NCBI GenBank assembly: GCA_030528885.1
Contig: JAUMXY010000017.1
Coordinates: 1 to 54,295, forward strand
Direction of reading: 5' to 3'
Length of the DNA: 54,295 bases
DNA from: Bacteroidales bacterium
GTDB taxonomy: Bacteria > Bacteroidota > Bacteroidia > Bacteroidales > Bacteroidaceae
Below, one piece after another: positions 1-8,626 of the stretch. Below the pieces are notes generated by a model. The model was not told the DNA's origin. It ran no database searches and saw only the letters and a list, made by a program, of their open reading frames with translations. Position numbers and translations under genes: made by a program. Every line of letters starts with the position of its first letter. Positions within the stretch are counted from its first letter, which is position 1.

Positions 1-16
1 CCTTTTTTGTTTGAGG

Positions 17-51
17 GAAAGTTGCTATCTTTGCAGCAACTTTCTTTTTTT
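17..51 (+). promoter_or_regulatory. Hairpin with T-run that also contains a -7 box
   Basis: Ten-base arms (17-26 and 35-44) are perfectly complementary and are followed by a run of T, which is the form of an intrinsic terminator for a gene to the left of the window. The top of the hairpin contains TATCTTTG (26-33), the Bacteroidota -7 promoter box, so the same DNA could start transcription of the next gene at 87. Sequence alone does not separate the two roles; both may apply. Confidence 0.45.
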
Positions 52-86
52 GTTTAGGGATAGGAAACTATTTATCTAAGGATGTT

Positions 87-431
87 ATGGCGTGTAATGC
101 GGATTTCGTGCAATATGTTGTTGAGCAATGTGCAGATGCTGGAGAAATCGTTGCCAAGAAGATGTTTGGTGACTATGGTATTTATTGTGATGGCTTGCTT
201 TTCGGCTTAATTTGTGATAATTGTCTTTATGTGAAGCCGACGGATGCGGGAAAGACAATGTTGCAGGAGGAAATTCTGCGAGCTCCTTACGATGGTGCAA
301 AACCTTATTTCTTTGTACGAGATATAGATGATAGGACATTCTTGTCTCGTCTTGTCAAGGCTACTTGTGATTCGTTGCTTGAATCAAAGCTGAAAGGTAA
401 AAAGATTCGTACAAAGAAGGATACTTTGTAA
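87..431 (+). CDS. TfoX/Sxy N-terminal domain protein
   Basis: A 114-residue protein that is essentially one TfoX N-terminal domain. The hallmark MFGDYGIYCDGLLFGLICD stretch lies at about residues 26-44, followed by the YVKPTDAG and PYFFVRD segments typical of the family. In gamma-proteobacteria the full Sxy/TfoX protein activates competence genes, but stand-alone N-terminal domains are widespread and their function is not established. The ATG at 87 follows a putative promoter at 26-33. The C-terminal Lys-rich tail (KLKGKKIRTKKD) could contact nucleic acid. The family call is firm; a competence role is not supported here. Confidence 0.85.
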   Translation: MACNADFVQYVVEQCADAGEIVAKKMFGDYGIYCDGLLFGLICDNCLYVKPTDAGKTMLQEEILRAPYDGAKPYFFVRDIDDRTFLSRLVKATCDSLLESKLKGKKIRTKKDTL

Positions 432-476
432 TGTTATAGAAACTAAAGAATTAGATATAGATAAACGTCATTTAGA

Positions 477-1040
477 ATGAAGGATAGTGATAAAATTAAG
501 TCATGGGAAACCGTGAGTTCGGAATATCTAATAGAGCGTCCTTGGTTGACCGCTCGTCGTGATGTTCTTCGAATGCCAAACGGGAAATTGGTACCAGAGT
601 ATTATGTGTTGGAGTATCCTACTTGGGTTAATATCATCGCAATTACCGAGGAGGGCAAGTATGTGTTAGTGCAGCAATATCGTCATGCGTTGGGTATTGT
701 TGAGTATGAATTGTGTGCTGGTACGATGGATGCTTCAGATAAGTGCCCGATGGATGCGGCAAAACGTGAATTATTGGAAGAGACGGGTTATGCTGGTGGC
801 GAGTGGACAGAGCTTTCTGTTTTGTCTGCAAATCCGACTTCGATGAATAACTTGAACCATACGTTTATAGCCAAGGGAGTGAAAAAAGTTGCTTCTCAGC
901 ATTTGGATGAAACGGAAGATATAGCGGTCCATCTTTTTTCTTTAGACGAACTTGTTGACTTGCTTCGTCGTGATGAGATGAAGCAAGCGTTGATGGTAGC
1001 TCCTTTGTGGCGTTACTTGGCGGAGAATCATTTGGTTTAG
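477..1040 (+). CDS. NUDIX hydrolase, ADP-ribose pyrophosphatase type
   Basis: A 187-residue NUDIX protein. The NUDIX box is visible near residues 81-104: a Gly, then Asp in place of the usual first Glu, then RELLEETGY, which supplies the metal-binding glutamates. The spacing between the Gly and RELLEE is one residue longer than the textbook pattern. The N-terminal strand region (YLIERPWLTARRDVLRMPNG) and the VLVQQYRH segment resemble ADP-ribose/nucleoside-diphosphate-sugar pyrophosphatases, which cleave the pyrophosphate bond to give a sugar phosphate and AMP. It lies 46 nt after the TfoX gene and 5 nt before the alkyltransferase gene, so the three are probably co-transcribed. The exact substrate cannot be read from sequence. 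Confidence 0.87.
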   Translation: MKDSDKIKSWETVSSEYLIERPWLTARRDVLRMPNGKLVPEYYVLEYPTWVNIIAITEEGKYVLVQQYRHALGIVEYELCAGTMDASDKCPMDAAKRELLEETGYAGGEWTELSVLSANPTSMNNLNHTFIAKGVKKVASQHLDETEDIAVHLFSLDELVDLLRRDEMKQALMVAPLWRYLAENHLV

Positions 1041-1045
1041 AGTAG

Positions 1046-1369
1046 GTGGACGCAGTTGACAATGATATACGGAAACGGGTGCTCAATGCTACAAGCATCA
1101 CAGATTTCCAACGACGTGTATACATCGAATTGTTGAATGTACCTCGTGGTGAAACTATCTCCTATGGTGAGTTGGCGCGCCGTATAGGCTGTGGCAGTGC
1201 TCAGGCGGTGGGGCAGGCTTTGAGGCGCAATCCCTTTGCTCCCGATGTGCCTTGTCATCGGGTTATAGCTCATGATGGCGCAATTGGTGGTTTTGATGGG
1301 CAACGGACAGGGGAAAAGATAGAGAAGAAAAAGAATTTGTTGGCAAAAGAGGGCGTACAAGGGCTATGA
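1046..1369 (+). CDS. Methylated-DNA--protein-cysteine methyltransferase, minimal form
   Basis: A 107-residue protein equal to the C-terminal catalytic/DNA-binding domain of O6-alkylguanine-DNA alkyltransferase. It has the winged-helix signature PRGETISYGELARRIGC, the RRNPFAPDVPCHRV active-site block with the acceptor cysteine in PCHRV, and the following GGFDGQR loop. The cysteine is retained, so it is not an alkyltransferase-like (ATL) protein, in which this Cys is replaced. The start is GTG, 5 nt after the NUDIX stop; no in-frame ATG exists nearby. It lacks the N-terminal domain of Ada/Ogt. It probably acts alone as a suicide repair enzyme for O6-alkylguanine. Confidence 0.85.
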   Translation: MDAVDNDIRKRVLNATSITDFQRRVYIELLNVPRGETISYGELARRIGCGSAQAVGQALRRNPFAPDVPCHRVIAHDGAIGGFDGQRTGEKIEKKKNLLAKEGVQGL

Positions 1370-1415
1370 AAAGATTTTATAGATGAAATAGAAGGTGTTG
1401 AATGGGAAAAACATG

Positions 1416-1423
1416 TATCTTTG
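1416..1423 (+). promoter_or_regulatory. -7 promoter box upstream of the secreted beta-helix gene
   Basis: TATCTTTG matches the Bacteroidota -7 consensus TAnnTTTG and lies 30 nt before the ATG at 1454. The match at -33 is weak (TTG at 1398-1400, spacing short). Confidence 0.5.
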
Positions 1424-1453
1424 TGGCGTTATTAATGAAGAAAATCCTTTGAT

Positions 1454-3091
1454 ATGAGAAAATCCCTCGTTCTGTTATTGTCAATGTGTCTGTTCTTTCT
1501 GCCTGTTTGGGCGCAAAGCAGGGACGCTGCGGTACATACCATTTATGTGGATGCCACGAAGGAAACAGATGTGGACAGGTGCGTTTTTTCTTCTGTGAAC
1601 GAAGCGCTTCGTTATGCTGAGAAATATGCGGATGATTCGCTTTGGACTGATGTTGAGATTTCGCCAGGTGTTTATTGGATTGATAATCCTGATGACACTG
1701 AGGTGCGTAAGCCTCAGCCTGGTGACAATACGCCGTATGGCTTGAAAGTAAAGTTGAGCAAGACACGGCTGATTGGCATGAGCAATAATCCTCAAGAAGT
1801 GGTGCTGGCTTGCAATCGCGGGCAGACACAAGGCGCTATAGGAAATTTTACCATGTTGTATATTACAGGCGATGATGTGGTGGCTGAGAATCTTACCTTT
1901 GGCAACTATTGCAATGTCGATTTAATATATGAACGTGACCCAAAGCTGAGTAGGAAGAAGCGTGCAGAGGCTATTGTACAGGCGCAATTAATCCTTTGTG
2001 ATGGAGACCGTTACAAAGCTCGGAACTGCCGCTTTATCTCTCGCCTCAATTTGTGTCCATTTGTTGGTGCTCGTCATGTGGAATTTGAAGAATGCTATTT
2101 TGAATGTACTGATGATGCGCTGTGCGGCACTGGTGTCTATAGACATTGTCGCTTTACGTTCTTTTCTAGCAAGCCCTTTTATGCAACATCGCCGCAAGGT
2201 GCTGTTTTTGAGGACTGTGACATCCACTCGAAGGTGCAAGGTGTTCAGTATCTGACGAAAGTGTCGGCTCCAGTGACAATGCGTAACTGCCGTTGGACAA
2301 GTGATGACCCCAGTCTGAAGATAGAGTGGACAAAGAAGCCGAATCCCAAGCATCTCTGTCTGATGGAGGGATGTACGCTGAATGGGATTCCTCTTGATGT
2401 GCCGCCAACGCCCGATGTGCCTATGCCTGTCACAACACCCCTTCTTCCAATGATGAATATTGCATCTGTCGCGTCTGGGCGATGGACGCTTGATGCTTAT
2501 AAACCTTCTGATACTAAAGATTATAGCTGGGGTGTTTCGGCAGAACGCCCTGCTTGGTGCTATGGTGAAGGAGTGGATGGTGCTGAGGGGTGTTACGGAC
2601 TTGTGCCGAACGTGCGTGGAGCAAGGCTTATGTATACAGGAAATGCTGATGAGACTTATCAGAATCAAACACTTGTTGTTGCATTGTCTCCATGTAAATC
2701 TGCAGGTCAAGGATTTGGCAGTGCAACGGGGCAGTATCTTGACCTTTGTGTTAAGTTTGATACGCATACTCTTACAGGATATGGTCTCCGATTCATCCGA
2801 ACACCACAGTATGACCGAGCCGTTGAGGTGTATTTGGTTGAATATGAAAATGGCAACATTGTGCCTGTTTGTTCTCCCGAAAAGTGTGTTCTTTTCAAGA
2901 AAGGTTGCCGAGTTACTCTTTCTGCAAAAGGCTCCGTCTTAACAGCAACGATTGAGAATGGCGAACAAACTCAGCGTCTCACTGCTACTATGAATCATCT
3001 GACAGCTTTTGGAGGAATCCATATTCAGCATACAGGCACGGTGGGGGCGGCTGCCACAGTTATTCAATCCATCAACTCCAGTTACGAATAG
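1454..3091 (+). CDS. Secreted pectinesterase-like right-handed beta-helix protein
   Basis: A 545-residue exported protein. Residues 1-20 form a Sec signal peptide ending in PVWAQ. The segment after it (HTIYVDATKETD, then FSSVNEALRYAEKY) is the usual start of pectin-lyase-like or pectinesterase-like beta-helices. Successive strand-turn repeats follow (AENLTFGNY, ARNCRFISRLNL, FEECYFEC, YRHCRFTFF, FEDCDIHSK), running to about residue 300. After a Pro-rich hinge (VPPTPDVPMPVTTP) a separate C-terminal beta-rich domain of about 200 residues is seen, possibly carbohydrate-binding. A role in pectin or other plant glycan handling fits but is inferred from fold only; catalytic Asp residues of true pectinesterases could not be assigned. 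It has its own promoter box at 1416 and no operon partner. Confidence 0.75.
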   Translation: MRKSLVLLLSMCLFFLPVWAQSRDAAVHTIYVDATKETDVDRCVFSSVNEALRYAEKYADDSLWTDVEISPGVYWIDNPDDTEVRKPQPGDNTPYGLKVKLSKTRLIGMSNNPQEVVLACNRGQTQGAIGNFTMLYITGDDVVAENLTFGNYCNVDLIYERDPKLSRKKRAEAIVQAQLILCDGDRYKARNCRFISRLNLCPFVGARHVEFEECYFECTDDALCGTGVYRHCRFTFFSSKPFYATSPQGAVFEDCDIHSKVQGVQYLTKVSAPVTMRNCRWTSDDPSLKIEWTKKPNPKHLCLMEGCTLNGIPLDVPPTPDVPMPVTTPLLPMMNIASVASGRWTLDAYKPSDTKDYSWGVSAERPAWCYGEGVDGAEGCYGLVPNVRGARLMYTGNADETYQNQTLVVALSPCKSAGQGFGSATGQYLDLCVKFDTHTLTGYGLRFIRTPQYDRAVEVYLVEYENGNIVPVCSPEKCVLFKKGCRVTLSAKGSVLTATIENGEQTQRLTATMNHLTAFGGIHIQHTGTVGAAATVIQSINSSYE

Positions 3092-3276
3092 AAATAAGGA
3101 CCAAATGATTTTGGCATTTTAAGGCTTCTACAGTCCCTTAAAAAGACGTTAATTGGACGTGAGTCCGATATAAAGATTCTGCCTCACAGAGGCACTACAA
3201 AAAACATATTTTTGTCATATCGAACTCGCCTTTCCAAACGCCCACGACACTTGTCATACACTAACACTTCTGCATG

Positions 3277-3316
3277 GAGGCACAGGGAATTTTCACCTTG
3301 TGCCTCTTTTCTTTTT
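3277..3316 (+). terminator. Intrinsic terminator
   Basis: GAGGCACA (3277-3284) pairs with TGTGCCTC (3299-3306), followed by TTTTCTTTTT. It lies 186 nt beyond the stop of the beta-helix gene on the plus strand. The rest of the 3092-3556 gap holds the mini-palindrome array at 3479-3538 and no convincing coding sequence. Confidence 0.7.
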
Positions 3317-3478
3317 GAGAAGGGCTGGGCAAGTGGCTGCAAATGCACACCGTGCAGACAAGGTTTCAGACACCGTGTACACAATAAAACGAACACTCTG
3401 TGCCTATTATTTCCGACACGGGCGGCATGTATGAGTATCAATGCTTTAGAATTTTTGAGGGGAAAGGGCACAAAAAGC

Positions 3479-3538
3479 GTACCCGAGGGGTGCGCCATGC
3501 CGTACTCGAGGGGTATGATGCGGCGCCCCCTCGGGTAT
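3479..3538. repeat. Mini-palindrome array, family A (locus 1)
   Basis: Three 15-nt units of the form GTACCC-CTC-GGGTAC or its complement (6-base arms, 3-base centre) start at 3479, 3502 and 3524, so the period is 23 then 22 nt. The 7-8 nt spacers are unrelated to each other. The third unit has a degenerate left arm. The array lies between convergent genes (beta-helix protein and UDG-like gene). The same unit occurs at 25765-25825 and 42937-42997. Confidence 0.85.
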
Positions 3539-3556
3539 GACACGTTATCAAAACGT

Positions 3557-4198
3557 TTATGATAAGGAATAATCTGACAAGAAAAGGTCGAACATCTTTT
3601 GATAGGCTGTGACTTTCTTGTCAAAGGCCAGCGGATAAGCGCGCGATGACGACGGAAGGCGGTAGAGAACGACCTGCTTTCCGTCTTTGTTGTATGTGTT
3701 GGGGAAGGGAATCCAGGTGTTAACTTTGGGAACTTGTGGAATGTTGAGTGAGGTGCAGATGGTATCTGTTGCTTTCTCTCCAGTTGTGACGATGGCTTGG
3801 CATTGAGGAAGCTGGCTTAGCAGTGCTTGGATGTCGGTAGGGATGACTATTTCGAGAAACTTGTCAGAAGCGTTGTCCTTCAGCCTTCGGACAGCAGTAG
3901 AAGTGTCGAAGAAGGCAATGCCTTTTGTTTGGCAATGTGCCACAATCTGTTCGATTCTGAAGCGTTTGTGGTCAATGTCCACAAAGTAGTTCTTGTCACC
4001 AAAAAATATTTGTCCTTCGATGCGCCAATGGTCGTTGATGAAGTTTGGGTAGTAGAAATCTATGCACCACCGCTTTCTCTGTGGAGGAAAACTTCCTAAA
4101 AAGAGAACACGGGCATTAGCGGGCAGAAAGGGTCTGAGCGGATGGTACTCAATGCCATTGGCACTTCGAGCGATGTTTTCTTGATTGAGGAAAGTCAT
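3557..4198 (-). CDS. Uracil-DNA glycosylase superfamily protein
   Basis: A 213-residue cytoplasmic protein with the uracil-DNA glycosylase fold. Visible are the N-terminal VLFLGSFPPQ loop (motif 1 position, about residues 31-40), a central IVTTGEKA strand-turn, and the C-terminal RLPSSSRAYPL segment in the place of the HPSP/LPSTSPAN motif of Mug/TDG-like enzymes. These enzymes excise uracil or mismatched pyrimidine from DNA by cleaving the N-glycosidic bond. The exact subfamily and base specificity are uncertain because motif 1 lacks the classic GxDP/GxNP sequence. It is convergent with the upstream gene and 19 nt from the MenE-like gene, with which it may be co-transcribed. Confidence 0.72.
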   Translation of the reverse strand: MTFLNQENIARSANGIEYHPLRPFLPANARVLFLGSFPPQRKRWCIDFYYPNFINDHWRIEGQIFFGDKNYFVDIDHKRFRIEQIVAHCQTKGIAFFDTSTAVRRLKDNASDKFLEIVIPTDIQALLSQLPQCQAIVTTGEKATDTICTSLNIPQVPKVNTWIPFPNTYNKDGKQVVLYRLPSSSRAYPLAFDKKVTAYQKMFDLFLSDYSLS

Positions 4199-4217
4199 GG
4201 CTTTTGTTGACGAGTTC

Positions 4218-5207
4218 TTAAGTTTTTGAGTAGATGAGTTTTTGAGCTATCGCTCTTGCTTCAGCTCTGTTGGGTTTCCCCGTTTCTGTGAGTGGGAGGC
4301 TGTTGAGCTTGAGAATATGCTTGGGCTTCCAGTAGGGGGGCAGCGTGTTGATTGCTCTTTTGAAGCTTTCGGTTGTTTCAGTGGCGGTTAGCATGACAAT
4401 GGCCTCTCCGAAAGTGCTATCAGGGACAGCTGTTATCTGTATGTCTTTAAGTCCTGCTTGATGCAGCTTTTCTTCTATGTTTTCAATTTGTACTTTGATG
4501 CCTCCAGTGTTGATGGTGTTATCTCTTCGTCCGAGTATACGAAATTGCCCTCTTTCATTTATCTCTGCAATGTCGTTGGTCTCGAGCGGTTCAGGAGATA
4601 GGTGCGGAGCCGTAATGATGAGCGTTTGGGCGGGGGATAGTTCAATGCTGACTTGTGGCATGGGGGTGTACCAAAGGCTTGCTTCTGCTCCGCTGATGCG
4701 TCGTAAGGCAATGTGAGACAGCGTTTCTGTCATCCCATAGGTAGAGTAGATGTTGTTTGGGAATGTCTTTAATACTTCTTCCATCTGCTCGTCAATCGCT
4801 CCTCCGCCAATGAGAACGTGCTTGATGGCAGAGAGCACGTTCTTTTCTTCTTCTATTTCCAAAGTCTTGGCAATCTGCAGAGGAACAAAGGCTGCAAGGT
4901 CAATCTTCTGCCCTGTCCCTGCAAATGACCGGAGCGGGTGGCTGTTGGGAGTGACGCAGAGCAGTTCCATCTCTCTCTCAATGCTTCTCACTGCCATCAT
5001 CTTTCCTGCGATGTAGTCGAGCGGCATGCACAACAGGGCTGTGTCTCCCTTTTTAAGATTCAGCATGTTGCAAGTCATGCGTGCCGATGCCAGCATCCTT
5101 TGCTTTTCAACGGTTATCTTTTTGGGGACACCTGTGCTTCCCGATGTTTGTATGCAAAGTGTGGAACAGCCATTGTTCCACTCTCTCATAAATTCTTCTA
5201 GAGTCAT
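4218..5207 (-). CDS. menE: AMP-binding acyl-CoA ligase, MenE type (o-succinylbenzoate-CoA ligase)
   Basis: A 329-residue adenylate-forming enzyme. Motifs in order: P-loop TSGSTGVPKK at about residues 21-30, the YGMTETLSHIALR core A5-like motif, the GRRDNTINTGGIKV hinge, and a C-terminal GKPNR segment. It is shorter than general acyl-CoA synthetases because it begins just before the P-loop, which is usual for Bacteroidota MenE. MenE activates o-succinylbenzoate with ATP and CoA in menaquinone synthesis. No other men gene is in the window, so the assignment rests on size and motif similarity; another small acyl-CoA ligase is possible. Confidence 0.72.
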   Translation of the reverse strand: MTLEEFMREWNNGCSTLCIQTSGSTGVPKKITVEKQRMLASARMTCNMLNLKKGDTALLCMPLDYIAGKMMAVRSIEREMELLCVTPNSHPLRSFAGTGQKIDLAAFVPLQIAKTLEIEEEKNVLSAIKHVLIGGGAIDEQMEEVLKTFPNNIYSTYGMTETLSHIALRRISGAEASLWYTPMPQVSIELSPAQTLIITAPHLSPEPLETNDIAEINERGQFRILGRRDNTINTGGIKVQIENIEEKLHQAGLKDIQITAVPDSTFGEAIVMLTATETTESFKRAINTLPPYWKPKHILKLNSLPLTETGKPNRAEARAIAQKLIYSKT

Positions 5208-5253
5208 TTTGTTGCTTTTGTTGCTACAAAGATAATAAATGTTTTGTTTAATA

Positions 5254-5284
5254 TTTGTAAATTCAAAATGTTTTTTTACCTTTG
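5254..5284 (+). promoter_or_regulatory. Promoter of sstT, with a short leader ORF downstream
   Basis: TTTG (5254-5257), 19 nt, TACCTTTG (5277-5284) is a full match to the Bacteroidota promoter pattern. The predicted transcript starts near 5291 or slightly upstream. A 17-codon reading frame (ATG 5289 to TAA 5342; begins MNTLNEYGQ, ends ALQWM) lies almost at the transcript start and ends 28 nt before the sstT ATG. It could be an upstream ORF or a gene remnant. Confidence 0.65.
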
Positions 5285-5370
5285 CGATATGAATACCTTA
5301 AACGAATACGGGCAGCGTGCTCGCGCCCTTCAATGGATGTAATTTCACCTATTGTTAGCCTTAAGTCATT

Positions 5371-6609
5371 ATGAAAGGATTTTTATTCTATATGAAACAA
5401 TGGTCAAGCATCAGTTTGATATTGCGGATATTTGTCGGCCTTATTGTTGGTGCCTGTTTGGGACTGTTCTGCCCTCAGTGGAAATCAATAAGCATTTTAG
5501 GCACGATGTTTGTCGATTCGTTGAAAGCGATAGCTCCTGTTCTTGTTGCTGTTCTTGTAGTGTCTTCGGTAGCACGGGCAGACGGTAGCATGGGCAAGCG
5601 TTTCAAGACAGTGATAACTCTTTATCTTCTTACGACTTTTCTAGCCGCCGTGGTGGCGGTAATTGCCAGTATCCTTTTTCCTGTCACGCTCGACTTGAAG
5701 GACGTAGAAGCCAAGACAGACTTGGTGAGCCTTTCTGATGTGTTCTCCAATTTCTTCACCAACATGGTGACCAATCCGTTTCAATCTGTTGCGTCGGCAA
5801 ACTATATGGGTGTCCTTTTCTGGTCCATTCTTGTCGGTTTGGGAGTAAAGCTGAAGGCCAGCACTAAGACAATAGAGGTAATCAAGGACTTCTCTGAAGT
5901 TATCTCTCAGGTTGTTGGCTGGGTCATCCAATTCGCCCCTTTAGGCATTATGGGACTAGTGTTCACTTCCGTTGCAGAAAGTGGGCTGCATATATTTACG
6001 GAATATGGTCGATTGCTCTTGCAGTTAGTCGGATGCATGCTGTTCGTGTCTTTCGTGCTGAACCCCTTGCTGGTTGCTTTCTATCTCCACCGCAATCCCT
6101 ATCCTCTTATATTCAAGTGCATGAAAGAAAGTGGGCTGAATGCTTTTTTCACCCGTTCTTCCGCAGCCAACATCCCCGTCAATATGGCTTTGTGCAAGAA
6201 GTTGGGGCTTGACGAAGATTTTTATTCGGTCAGCATTCCACTTGGTTCCACCATCAATATGGACGGCGCAGCAGTCACCATTACAGTCTTTTCCCTGGCT
6301 GTGGCTCACACTGTTGGCATAGAGGTCAGCTTTATGTCTGCCATCTTTCTGAGTTTCATTGCCACGTTAGGCGCCTGTGGCGCATCAGGCGTGGCAGGAG
6401 GTTCCCTGTTGCTGATTCCTATGGCTTGTTCTTTCTTTGGCATCTCAGATGATGCAGCAATGCAAGCTGTAGCCATAGGTTTTATTATTAGTGTTGTACA
6501 AGATTCTGTAGAGACAGCTCTCAATTCCAGCGGAGATGTTGTCTTTACAGCGACTGCGGAAATGGCCGAAAGGATGAAGAAGGCGGCAGGCAGTACTTTC
6601 GGTTTTTGA
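5371..6609 (+). CDS. sstT: Sodium:serine/threonine symporter SstT
   Basis: A 412-residue inner-membrane transporter of the dicarboxylate/amino acid:cation symporter family. It has the N-terminal ILRIFVGLIVGACLGL segment, multiple hydrophobic helices, the serine-rich re-entrant loop FFTRSSAANIPVN, the GSTINMDGAA ion-binding motif (family NMDGT) and the final QDSVETALNSSGDV helix that binds substrate and sodium. Length and motif wording match SstT rather than glutamate or C4-dicarboxylate members. It imports Ser/Thr driven by the sodium gradient. Its own promoter lies at 5254-5284; a 57-nt gap separates it from glycerate kinase. Confidence 0.92.
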   Translation: MKGFLFYMKQWSSISLILRIFVGLIVGACLGLFCPQWKSISILGTMFVDSLKAIAPVLVAVLVVSSVARADGSMGKRFKTVITLYLLTTFLAAVVAVIASILFPVTLDLKDVEAKTDLVSLSDVFSNFFTNMVTNPFQSVASANYMGVLFWSILVGLGVKLKASTKTIEVIKDFSEVISQVVGWVIQFAPLGIMGLVFTSVAESGLHIFTEYGRLLLQLVGCMLFVSFVLNPLLVAFYLHRNPYPLIFKCMKESGLNAFFTRSSAANIPVNMALCKKLGLDEDFYSVSIPLGSTINMDGAAVTITVFSLAVAHTVGIEVSFMSAIFLSFIATLGACGASGVAGGSLLLIPMACSFFGISDDAAMQAVAIGFIISVVQDSVETALNSSGDVVFTATAEMAERMKKAAGSTFGF

Positions 6610-6665
6610 TTCATGATAGTTCACTGCGAATGCTTATGTAAGTAGTGTAGCGCTATTCTTTTTGT

Positions 6666-7742
6666 ATGAAGATTGTTTTAGCTTTCGATTCGTATAAAGG
6701 TTGTCTTTCAGCAGAAGATGTGTGTGAGGTAGCCAAAGAGGGCGTGTTGGCTGTAGCCCAGGACGCAGAAGTTGTGTGTGTGCCATTGAGCGATGGGGGA
6801 GAAGGATTGGTTGACTGTTTTCTGCGGATGGGTAAAGGACGTGCAGTTCAGGTGCGCGTGCATGGCCCGTTGATGGAAGAGGTGCTGGCAACGTATGCGC
6901 TAAGCGAAGACGGTAAGACTGCCTATATGGAAATGTCCAGTGCGTGCGGGTTGATGCTGGTGCCTGTTGAACAGCGCAATCCAATGGAGACGACAACGTA
7001 CGGCTTGGGAGAAATGCTGGTTGATGTGATAGAACGTGGAGGTTGTCATGTCGTGTTGGGAATAGGAGGGTCGGCTACATGTGATGGTGGAATGGGAATG
7101 CTGGAAGCGCTGGCTTCTTGGCAAGAGGCGAAGGGAGGATGGCAAGAGGCAGGCCAGAGTCTGCGCCTGACAGTTGCCTGCGATGTTGACAATCCGTTGT
7201 ATGGCAATGATGGTGCTGCATACGTTTTTGCTCCGCAGAAGGGGGCAACACCAGAGCAGGTAGAGTTGCTCGATAGGCGTTTGAGGGCTTTTGCCTTAGC
7301 AACAGAAGAGTTGGGATTGGCAGAGAGGGTGGATGCTTTTTCAGCAGGCGCAGGTGCTGCTGGCGGCTTGGGCTATGCATTGCAGGCATATTTGAATGCG
7401 GATTTGTGTTCAGGCGTTGAGATTGTGTTGGATGAATGTGGGTTTGATGATGTGTTGCGTGGGGCAGATGTCGTGTTGACAGGCGAAGGATGCTCGGATG
7501 GACAGACGTTGCATGGAAAGGTGGCGGCAGGTGTGTTGAGAAGAGCAAGGAAATGGGGTGTTAAGACCGTGCTGATGTCGGGGCAAATTAAGGATAGAGA
7601 AGCTCTGGCTGCAGCTGGCTTTGATTGCTTGGTGTGTGTGAACGAGGATGATGGTCGTCCGCTTGACGAACTGATGCAATCGGATGTGGCAATGGATAAT
7701 ATCAGGAGCGCTTGTCAGCGAATGATGGAGGATTTCCAATGA
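6666..7742 (+). CDS. Glycerate 2-kinase
   Basis: A 358-residue enzyme of the GarK/GlxK family, which phosphorylates glycerate with ATP to 2-phosphoglycerate. The family start AFDSYKGCLSA is at residues 6-16, PLSDGGEGLVD follows near residue 40, and the GIGGSATCDGGMGML loop is near residue 130. The C-terminal VVLTGEGCSDGQTLHGK motif completes the signature. The stop codon overlaps the ATG of the next gene (ATGA at 7739-7742), which indicates translational coupling with the HhH protein, although the two have no obvious functional link. Confidence 0.93.
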   Translation: MKIVLAFDSYKGCLSAEDVCEVAKEGVLAVAQDAEVVCVPLSDGGEGLVDCFLRMGKGRAVQVRVHGPLMEEVLATYALSEDGKTAYMEMSSACGLMLVPVEQRNPMETTTYGLGEMLVDVIERGGCHVVLGIGGSATCDGGMGMLEALASWQEAKGGWQEAGQSLRLTVACDVDNPLYGNDGAAYVFAPQKGATPEQVELLDRRLRAFALATEELGLAERVDAFSAGAGAAGGLGYALQAYLNADLCSGVEIVLDECGFDDVLRGADVVLTGEGCSDGQTLHGKVAAGVLRRARKWGVKTVLMSGQIKDREALAAAGFDCLVCVNEDDGRPLDELMQSDVAMDNIRSACQRMMEDFQ

Positions 7743-8626
7743 AAAAAAATCCCTTTAGAGAATATTTCTATTTTCAGAAGAGCGATCGCCGTGCTATCGT
7801 AGCTATAGGGAGCATCGCTGTCTTCGCGATTGGGGTACAGTTGGTTGTAGATGCGCTAAAGACAAAAGAAACTGTAGAAACTCGGGCGGTTTTAGAGGAT
7901 AGGGAATTGCTTGGTTCTTCTGTGGAGAAATCCCAGCAATCTGTTACTATCCATGTTTTTGACCCCAATACCGTGGATTCTCTTACGCTGGTTGGTTTTG
8001 GCATCAAAGCATGGAAGGTAAAGAACTTTCTCCATTATCGTGCTGCAGGGAAGGTGTTTCGTTCGGCAAAGGATTTGGGCGACACCTATGGGTGGACGGA
8101 AGAGGATGTTCATTTGCTGGCTCCCTACGTGCAGGTGGGTGAAGCTTATCAGCAGAGGAAGGAGATGCCTCGTTATGAGAAAAAGGAAACGAGAAATTCA
8201 AAGTCTCTTAATCAAACAAAAAAGTTTCAGACTTTGACCTTGGTGGATGTGAACGAGGCAGATACGACCTTGCTGCGGCGCATTCCGGGAGTGGGCGAGA
8301 AGATAAGCGAAGCGATTGTGCGCTACCGGCAGCAGTTAGGCGGTTACTATTCAGTAGAGCAGCTGTTGGAAATCTCCATTGTCTCACCCGAATTGCTGGA
8401 GTGGTTCACCATTTCCTCTCCTACAGCTGTTCAGAAGATGAACCTTAACCAAGCTTCTTTCCAAGCCTTGAACAGCCACCCTTACATCTCTTACGAACAA
8501 ACGAAATCGCTGCTGCAATACCGCCGTTTGTACGGAGACGTGAAGGACGAAGCCACGCTGCTTTCCACTGGCATTTTCACGCAGGAAGAACTGGAAAAGT
8601 TAAGGCCTTACATCGCTTATGAATAA
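7739..8626 (+). CDS. ComEA-like helix-hairpin-helix protein, membrane-anchored
   Basis: A 295-residue protein. The start is taken at 7739 (ATG overlapping the upstream TGA) rather than at the longer upstream frame, because the product then begins MKKNPFREYF and leads into a single transmembrane segment (AIVAIGSIAVFAIGVQLVVD, about residues 20-39). The rest faces the periplasm and contains repeated HhH units: DPNTVDSLTLVGFGIKAWKV, then VDVNEADTTLLRRIPGVGEK, then MNLNQASFQALNSHPYISYE. HhH units of this kind bind DNA without sequence specificity; ComEA is the known example in DNA uptake. Bacteroidota versions are uncharacterised. It overlaps the RAYT gene by 8 nt. Confidence 0.8.
   Translation: MKKNPFREYFYFQKSDRRAIVAIGSIAVFAIGVQLVVDALKTKETVETRAVLEDRELLGSSVEKSQQSVTIHVFDPNTVDSLTLVGFGIKAWKVKNFLHYRAAGKVFRSAKDLGDTYGWTEEDVHLLAPYVQVGEAYQQRKEMPRYEKKETRNSKSLNQTKKFQTLTLVDVNEADTTLLRRIPGVGEKISEAIVRYRQQLGGYYSVEQLLEISIVSPELLEWFTISSPTAVQKMNLNQASFQALNSHPYISYEQTKSLLQYRRLYGDVKDEATLLSTGIFTQEELEKLRPYIAYE

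Noticed and set aside
1988-2767. Minus-strand frame of 259 codons opposite the beta-helix gene
   Set aside because: Antisense shadow; composition is Arg/Cys/Ile-rich with no domain.
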